A stretch of 11,017 nucleotides of DNA from Hyphochytrium catenoides (taxonomy: Eukaryota > Sar > Hyphochytriomycetes > Hyphochytriales > Hyphochytriaceae), in contig FLMG01003517.1 of assembly GCA_900088475.1 (NCBI GenBank), positions 1 through 11,017 of the forward strand, in the 5' to 3' direction. The notes beneath the pieces are model-generated. The model was not told where the DNA came from and did not search any database. It was given only the letters and a program-made list of their open reading frames with translations. Positions 8,193 to 11,017 of this stretch are shown here, piece by piece. Numbering within the stretch: position 1 is the first letter of the stretch; each line of letters begins with the position of its first letter. The position numbers and the translations under genes are program-made.

Positions 8193-8609
8193 GGTCGTAC
8201 AGATAGCAAGCAAGGGACAAGGTCCATTCTCTGCCTGAAGAAGAATGGCAACCTCTCTCTCTAAGAACTTCGTTCTCTTCACGCGGTAGATGGAAGAGGG
8301 AGGAGGGGGACGAGGGAGAGAGAGAGAGTCTGAAGGTTGAGTCTCTCTCTCTGTCTCTGAAACGGCAGCCGCAGGCACTGAAGGAACAGGACAGAGAGAC
8401 TCAGAAGTAGGAGTCTCTCTTCTTTCCTCTTCCTCTTGAGTCAATGGAGACGACTTGTGACGCAGATCTTGGTCTGTCTCTTTCTCTCCCTCTTCGGCTC
8501 TCTCTTCTCCTTGAAGCTTCTCTCCTGCAGGTTCTTCGGATGGAGAAGAAATGGAAGAGAAAGGATGTGGGAGAGAGGCGTCGTTGTCGCCTTCCAACCT
8601 CTCTTCCAT
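2992..8609 (-). CDS. MINDY: MINDY-1/2 (FAM63) family ubiquitin-specific cysteine protease with CaaX box, 11 exons
   Basis: The product is complement(join(2992..3207, 3542..3617, 3846..3889, 4390..4614, 5165..5317, 5875..6195, 6455..6554, 6856..6962, 7582..7641, 7900..7952, 8201..8609)), 1764 nt and 587 residues plus TAG. MINDY enzymes cleave ubiquitin chains, with a preference for long K48-linked ones. The catalytic domain starts near residue 107. The oxyanion Gln125 and nucleophile Cys131 sit in LLQAENGPCPLLAI, with the usual 6-residue spacing. Further hallmarks are GLDVNVKF, FEYTKEAAVFDMLDITLYHGWLV, SYNQLIEKII, EEFLNTTASQLTYYGI, the catalytic His368 in VFFRNNHFS, and LLVTDAGFEDQPNIIWE. DYLFALELQ at 493-501 matches a ubiquitin-binding MIU helix. 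The C-terminus has a His-rich stretch, a basic KRKKK and CaaX box CCIQ, so membrane anchoring is likely, as in animal homologues. Unusual points are a Ser/Glu-rich insertion (about 270-325) and the Glu/Ser/Pro-rich N-terminus. ATG 8609 is the first in-frame ATG. Confidence 0.93.
3208..3541 (-). other. MINDY intron 10
   Basis: This 334-nt intron runs from GTACAA to CTCTCTTTCAG. It is CT-rich on the sense strand and includes a perfect dinucleotide tract at about 3234-3258, close to the acceptor. Confidence 0.78.
3542..3617 (-). CDS. MINDY: MINDY exon 10 (MIU-like helix)
   Basis: The acceptor is CTCCCCAG and the donor GAG|GTACAA. It encodes ADYLFALELQRRENEMSRER and MGAEE. D-Y-L-x-A-L-x-L-Q matches the MIU (motif interacting with ubiquitin) seen after the catalytic domain in MINDY-1/2. 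Without the splice the frame would run into a stop at 3470. Confidence 0.85.
3846..3889 (-). CDS. MINDY: MINDY exon 9 (micro-exon)
   Basis: This 44-nt exon encodes GPGHPAAVVSNQVH plus two bases of the next codon. The acceptor is CATCCGCAG and the donor GA|GTGAGC, phase 2. It is supported because it is a non-repetitive island with two good splice sites, and its phase joins exon 10 to give VHDADYLFALELQ, the family pattern before the MIU helix. Confidence 0.75.
3890..4389 (-). repeat. MINDY intron 8
   Basis: This 500-nt intron runs from GTAGGC to CTTCATCCGCAG and is CT-rich on the sense strand. A less repetitive part at about 4060-4250 contains a CGCGCTCGCGCTCGAG stretch on + (4143 onward), but no exon that fits the flanking phases. 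Confidence 0.7.
4390..4614 (-). CDS. MINDY: MINDY exon 8
   Basis: The exon has 75 codons, phase 0 at both ends. IDGDTEYCDSRFQLF corresponds to the conserved G-D-x-x-x-C-D-S segment that ends the catalytic domain. A small-residue region (GALDAVSGAVNGALSAVKSA) and a Ser/Pro/Gln stretch follow. The donor used is ATG|GTAGGC. Upstream alternatives (CAG|GTCCTC and CTC|GTACAG) would trim 4-7 residues in the same phase. Confidence 0.85.
4615..5164 (-). repeat. MINDY intron 7, repeats of both polarities
   Basis: This 550-nt intron runs from GTAGGC to CCTGCTGTCAG. Its donor-proximal part (4990-5150 on +) carries CT on the + strand, opposite to the rest of the gene. Its acceptor-proximal part carries a (GA)17 on + at 4629-4662. 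The two blocks are self-complementary. Confidence 0.75.
4629..4662 (+). repeat. Perfect (GA)17 microsatellite
   Basis: This tract lies in MINDY intron 7, about 15 nt upstream of the acceptor on the sense strand, where it forms the polypyrimidine tract. Confidence 0.93.
5165..5317 (-). CDS. MINDY: MINDY exon 7 (catalytic His)
   Basis: The exon has 51 codons, phase 0 at both ends, between acceptor TTTGACAG and donor GCG|GTAGGC. It encodes LHEDVKERELAVFFRNNHFS, which contains the catalytic His, then FQGDIFLLVTDAGFED and PNIIWERLIA. The acceptor was chosen because it restores the charged linker before the VFFRNNHF strand that the family shows. Confidence 0.92.
5318..5874 (-). repeat. MINDY intron 6, contains perfect (GA)22
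   Basis: This 557-nt intron runs from GTTGAC to TCCTTTGACAG and is CT-rich on the sense strand. A perfect 44-nt dinucleotide run lies at 5815-5858 near the donor. No exon is seen. Confidence 0.8.
5815..5858 (+). repeat. Perfect (GA)22 microsatellite
   Basis: This is a 44-nt perfect tract in MINDY intron 6, about 16 nt downstream of the donor on the sense strand. Its position is similar to the tract in intron 1. Confidence 0.95.
5875..6195 (-). CDS. MINDY: MINDY exon 6 with lineage-specific insertion
   Basis: The exon has 107 codons between acceptor TTTGCCAG and donor AAG|GTTGAC. The conserved ends SQSYNQLIEKIIAYR and IEEFLNTTASQLTYYGI flank about 50 residues of Glu/Lys/Gly then Ser/Pro-rich sequence (residues ~270-325) that metazoan homologues have only in short form. 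The frame is open throughout. An internal unannotated intron (for example, ending CCCCCAG near 5980) cannot be excluded. Confidence 0.85.
6455..6554 (-). CDS. MINDY: MINDY exon 5
   Basis: The first base completes the AGC codon begun in exon 4. It encodes STTGFEYTKEAAVFDMLDI followed by TLYHGWLVEEEDTDT, the most conserved central block of the catalytic domain. The donor chosen is ACC|GTTAGT. An alternative at CTC|GTCGAG would drop nine acidic residues and also keeps phase 0, so the exact 3' end is slightly uncertain. Confidence 0.88.
6555..6855 (-). other. MINDY intron 4
   Basis: This 301-nt intron runs from GTAGAT to GACCTCAAG. It is CT-rich on the sense strand, and nothing else is recognised in it. 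Confidence 0.8.
6856..6962 (-). CDS. MINDY: MINDY exon 4
   Basis: The acceptor is TTTGTAAG and the donor AACAG|GTAGAT, phase 2. It encodes LNNPELAEHQQQNLDDAI followed by SLLPHLLVGLDVNVKFN. The GLDVNVKF block is a family hallmark. Confidence 0.92.
6963..7581 (-). repeat. MINDY intron 3, CT-rich with ~126-nt duplication
   Basis: This is the longest intron of the gene (619 nt), almost wholly CT on the sense strand (GA on +). Two imperfect copies offset by 126 nt are recognisable around TTCCATAAG/A at 7313 and 7439, spanning roughly 7290-7545. A unique island at about 7200-7320 shows no convincing exon in phase with its neighbours. Confidence 0.7.
7582..7641 (-). CDS. MINDY: MINDY exon 3
   Basis: Exactly 20 codons, VTADYLICIIADHLLETNKP, correspond to the family's T-x-x-x-L-hydrophobic helix. 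The acceptor is CTCTCTTAG and the donor CCC|GTACTC. It is phase 0 on both sides. Confidence 0.88.
7900..7952 (-). CDS. MINDY: MINDY exon 2
   Basis: This 53-nt exon encodes NTLLLRGNISIHRDYNQ, the helix and strand directly after the catalytic Cys. The acceptor is CCTAG and the donor CAG|GTACAG. It enters in phase 1 and leaves in phase 0. Confidence 0.92.
7953..8200 (-). other. MINDY intron 1
   Basis: This 248-nt intron runs from GTACGA to CCTTGCCTAG. It contains a perfect (CT)24 on the sense strand near its 5' end and ordinary unique sequence around 8000-8120. Splicing completes the Cys codon TGC of AICNTLLLRG, exactly as the family requires. Confidence 0.85.
8141..8188 (+). repeat. Perfect (GA)24 microsatellite
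   Basis: This is a 48-nt perfect tract in MINDY intron 1, about 11 nt downstream of the donor on the sense strand, where it reads CT. Confidence 0.95.
8201..8609 (-). CDS. MINDY: MINDY exon 1 (start codon, catalytic Gln and Cys)
   Basis: The ATG, in context GAAACATGG, opens 136 codons plus one base. The N-terminal ~100 residues are disordered-looking (Glu, Ser and Pro rich). IYRVKRTKFLEREVAILL, the active-site stretch and PLLAI follow. The donor ATCT|GTACGA is in phase 1. The frame stays open upstream to about 8768, but only as repeat translation with no earlier ATG. Confidence 0.92.
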
Positions 8610-9025
8610 GTTTCTCTTCTTTGGCCGGAGGATGTTTCCTCTCTTTCTGAGAGAGAGACACCAAGGGGAGATGCTGAGAGCGCAAAGCGATGGAACTAGC
8701 AAGAGGCAGGGCGAGAGAGCAAGAAGAGAGAGAGAGAAAAAGAAAGAGAGAGAGAGAAAGGGAGACAAAAGTGCAGCCTAGCGATGACGATGAACGAACA
8801 AGTGTATCTGCTGTCGGTGGCGAGAGCTTGTAGAACTAAATGTCTTCGTCCGAAAACTTTGTGAGCGGAGGCAGTGATGGAATGAGGCAGTGATGCGAGA
8901 GAGAGAAGAGAGAGAGAGGAGAGGGAAGCCGAGAGAGAAAGAGAGGGAGACAGAGAGAGAGAGAAAGGAGAGTGAGAGAGAGAAAAAAGGAGAAAAGAGT
9001 GAGAGAGAGAAAGGAGAGAGAGAGA

Positions 9026-9073
<48 letters not shown>

Positions 9074-9119
9074 AAGGAGAGAGAGGAGAGAGAGAGAGAT
9101 AAGACAGGAAAGGAGGAAA
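8610..9119. other. MINDY 5' flank / probable 5' UTR, GA-rich on +
   Basis: No coding region is supported here. 8770-8895 is non-repetitive and contains two 12-nt direct copies of GAGGCAGTGATG (8868-8879 and 8884-8895). 8895-9110 is almost pure GA on +, including a perfect tract at about 9033-9068. On the - strand this is CT, the polarity of the MINDY sense strand, so it may be transcribed 5' UTR or a 5' UTR intron. Confidence 0.5.
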
Positions 9120-9460
9120 ACGGAGAAAGAGAAGAATGATGAATGTTTGATGCACAGAATACCTTATAATTCACCGCTACGGGAAGATTCTTAATAATCT
9201 ATCCTCCGCACCTTCCTGATAATATGCCGCTCATACTTCTTTTTTCTGCTGGCACTGCTTGATCGTAAAGATCAGAATGAGTGATAATCGTATGAATGAA
9301 AAAAACTGAGGAAGCTTTAATTCCCAAACCCCTCTGGAACTATACACTGGGATAAGGCTCTGATCCCTTGATATTCTCACATGTGGGAATTGCAAAGTAC
9401 CACAATTTCGGTTACCAAAGAGGGAACTTGTCAATCTGGCTTTCTTGCTGTCGCCTCATC
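9120..9460. promoter_or_regulatory. Repeat-free island between divergent genes, likely promoter region
   Basis: This is the only stretch of about 340 nt in the window free of CT/GA repeats, and it is clearly more AT-rich. It sits between the - strand MINDY gene and the + strand gene at 10182, and the repeat polarity flips across it. No TATA box or known element could be identified with confidence. The role is inferred from position and composition. Confidence 0.4.
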
Positions 9461-9520
<60 letters not shown>

Positions 9521-10181
9521 TCCTTTTTCCCGTCTTCCCTTCGCCCCTTTTTTGCTCTACGGGTTTCTTGCCCTTTTCTACATATGGCACACACTCTCTC
9601 TATCTTTCTGTCTTTCTCTCTCCGTCATAAGTCGGCTCCAGCACAGCAATTACCTATCCGCTCTTATGGCGCGGAACCTTCTCTATCTCTCTCTCCCTTT
9701 CTCTCTCTCCTCCTGCCTGTCTCTTCGTCTCTTGCCTTTCTCTATCGCCCGCGGGCGTTCCTTTCTTCTGACACGCGCCGGCCATTCGTCGTGCCCAAGA
9801 CTCTCAGCTTGACAGGGTCTTCGCTTCTCTTTGCGCACTCTCCTATTTTTCTATGTCTCTCTCCTTTTCTCTTTCCGTCTCGTGGCTTTCTCTCGGTCTC
9901 TCTCCTCACCTTTCCACCTTCTCTCTTCGTTCGGTGCGTCGCTTCCCATTGACTCCCATCTTCTCTCTCTCTCTCTCTCTCTCCCTCTCTCTCCCTCTCT
10001 CGGCTCGGTTCAATCACAAGCTTCTCTGCGTCAGCATCCACCCTCTCCCACTTTCTCTCTCTCCCGCCTTTACGATGACAATATAGTAGGACAATAAGAA
10101 ATCTCCGTTCTCTTTCTCGTCCTATTCTCTTTTCTTTCCTTCTTTCTCTCTCTCTCTCTTTCTCTCTCTCCTTTGGCTGCC
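9461..10181 (+). other. CT-rich 5' region of gene 3
   Basis: It begins with the perfect (TC)26 and stays CT-rich on + up to the start codon. Unique islands occur at 9620-9690, 9740-9830 and 10010-10090. I found no exon with clear start and splice signals. It is probably 5' UTR with or without a leader intron, given the sense-strand CT polarity. Confidence 0.5.
9465..9516 (+). repeat. Perfect (TC)26 microsatellite
   Basis: This is the longest uninterrupted dinucleotide tract in the window (52 nt). It lies directly at the edge of the repeat-free divergent promoter island. Confidence 0.95.
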
Positions 10182-10293
10182 ATGGCTTCCGTTGACTCTG
10201 TGCCTGGCGTTCTCTTGAGCCCACGAGGGAAGGTGAAAGAGGAAGGAAAGAGTTCCACAGCTCAAGCACTAGGAAAGTCTCTGGCAAAAACGT

Positions 10294-10334
<41 letters not shown>

Positions 10335-10648
10335 TCTCTCTCTCTCCTTCATCTCTCTGTTCCTCCCTCTCTCCCTCTTTTCATTCAGTCTCTCTTCTAT
10401 CTGCGACCGCGGCTAATGCATGTTTCTTTTCCTCAGGGGAAGGCGCCACGTCTCTCTTGAGCTCTCTCTCTCGTCCTCCGACCCATCCCTCTTCCTCTTC
10501 CTCTCATGCTTTCTCTCTCTCTTCTCTCTCTCTCTCCTCCCGCCCTCCGCCTCTCCAAGTAGAGAGCAACGCTGTAGTGGGGGGAGGAGGAGGAGGAGAG
10601 ACAGGAGAGAGACAGTCCAAGGGCTCAGAATATGATGTACGTCCTTAA
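10182..10648 (+). CDS. Unrecognised protein, 5' exons (2 exons)
   Basis: The model is join(10182..10293, 10437..10648). The ATG is in the strong context GCTGCCATGG. Exon 1 ends at the perfect donor ACGT|GTAAGT (phase 1), and exon 2 begins after TTTTCCTCAG, completing a Trp codon. The product is 107 residues if the TAA at 10646 is used. The N-terminus (MASVDSVPGVLLSPRGKVKE, then ALGKSLAKTWEGATSLLSSL) is followed by a Ser/Pro/His-rich stretch and six glycines, then GSEYDVRP. Alternatively GAT|GTACGT at 10637 is a donor in phase 0 and the gene continues past the window. No domain, signal peptide or membrane segment is recognised. Low-complexity sequence makes up about half of exon 2. Confidence 0.55.
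10294..10436 (+). other. Gene 3 intron 1
   Basis: This 143-nt intron runs from GTAAGT to TTTTCCTCAG, among the best splice sites in the window. A (TC)n tract of about 28 nt follows the donor directly. Confidence 0.65.
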
Positions 10649-11017
10649 GACCTGAACCTGTGAGGAGAGAAAGAGGAAAAGAGAGAGAGAGAGAGGAGAA
10701 AAGTGCAGAGAGAGACAGAGATAGAAGAAGAGGGAAAGGAGAAAGGCGAAAGCGAAAGAGTATAATTGGCAATTGGAAAAGGGAGAGAAATTGAGCCGGG
10801 ACAGAGAGAAGAGAAATCAGAGAGAGAGAAGAGGTGATAGGGAATGTAGACAGTGACAGGAGAAGAAAGCTATGGGAGAGAGCGAGAGACAGATGAACAA
10901 CAACAAGAGCAACGGAAGGCATAATAAGATAGGGCAAAACAGAGAGCGAAGAGAGGACATGGCTCTTCACTAACGGTGTCTCTCTTTTTCTCACTCTCTC
11001 TCTCTCTCTCTCTCTCT
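10649..11017. other. Terminal non-coding region, GA-rich then CT-rich on +
   Basis: 10655-10960 is GA-rich on +, the opposite polarity to gene 3. From about 10975 to the window end the + strand is CT-rich again, finishing in a (CT)n tract. No coding sequence is supported on either strand. It could be a gene 3 intron with mixed polarity or the 3' part of another - strand gene. Confidence 0.45.

Noticed and set aside
8783-8863. Short + strand frame beginning ATGACGATGAACGAACAAG
   Set aside because: It is about 26 codons, antisense to the probable MINDY leader, with no family similarity or supporting context.
9260-9274. TGATC-gtaaa-GATCA inverted repeat in the divergent spacer
   Set aside because: A 5-bp stem is expected by chance at this length, and nothing ties it to a known regulatory site.
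1-11017. CRISPR array, prokaryotic operon, tRNA or rRNA
   Set aside because: The repeats are simple dinucleotides without spacers, the genes are spliced with GT-AG introns, and no cloverleaf or rRNA-like conserved segment was seen.

Overview
The window comes from an intron-dense nuclear eukaryotic genome. Canonical GT-AG introns interrupt short exons, and almost all non-coding DNA is saturated with CT/GA dinucleotide repeats, the longest a perfect (TC)26. The overall look (short exons, low-complexity insertions inside conserved domains, CT/GA microsatellites everywhere) suggests an alveolate, perhaps a coccidian apicomplexan such as Cystoisospora. That is an impression only, because no species-diagnostic gene is present. 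Most long open frames here are translated repeats (poly Ser-Leu on one strand, poly Glu-Arg on the other) and are not genes. I rebuilt the real genes by combining non-repetitive islands, splice sites, phase continuity and protein similarity.

Three transcription units can be supported. (1) On the + strand at 37-2277 lie the last four exons of a larger gene. They encode a conserved alpha-helical region followed by at least two TPR repeats. The family resembles bacterial-type proteins that join a methyltransferase domain to TPRs, but the catalytic part, if present, is upstream of the window. (2) On the - strand, 8609 down to 2992, is an apparently complete 11-exon gene for a 587-residue MINDY-1/2 (FAM63) type deubiquitinase, with catalytic Gln125, Cys131 and His368, a C-terminal ubiquitin-binding MIU-like helix and a C-terminal CaaX prenylation box. 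All exon phases join without a gap. (3) On the + strand from 10182 starts an unrecognised gene with a strong Kozak start and two phase-compatible exons. It either stops at 10648 as a 107-residue protein or continues beyond the window.

Genes 1 and 2 converge on a 714-nt gap (2278-2991). Genes 2 and 3 diverge from a spacer (8610-10181) whose central 9120-9460 section is the only sizeable repeat-free, AT-richer stretch and is the likely promoter island.

The most striking signal is strand polarity of the repeats. Within nearly every intron the pyrimidine (CT) strand is the sense strand of the host gene: CT on + in gene 1, GA on + through the - strand MINDY gene, and CT on + again in gene 3. The flips fall at the gene boundaries. 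Exceptions, such as the intron at 4615-5164 which holds both polarities, could fold into large GA/CU hairpins in the pre-mRNA. The repeats also leak into exons as Ser-rich, Arg-Glu and Gly-rich segments.
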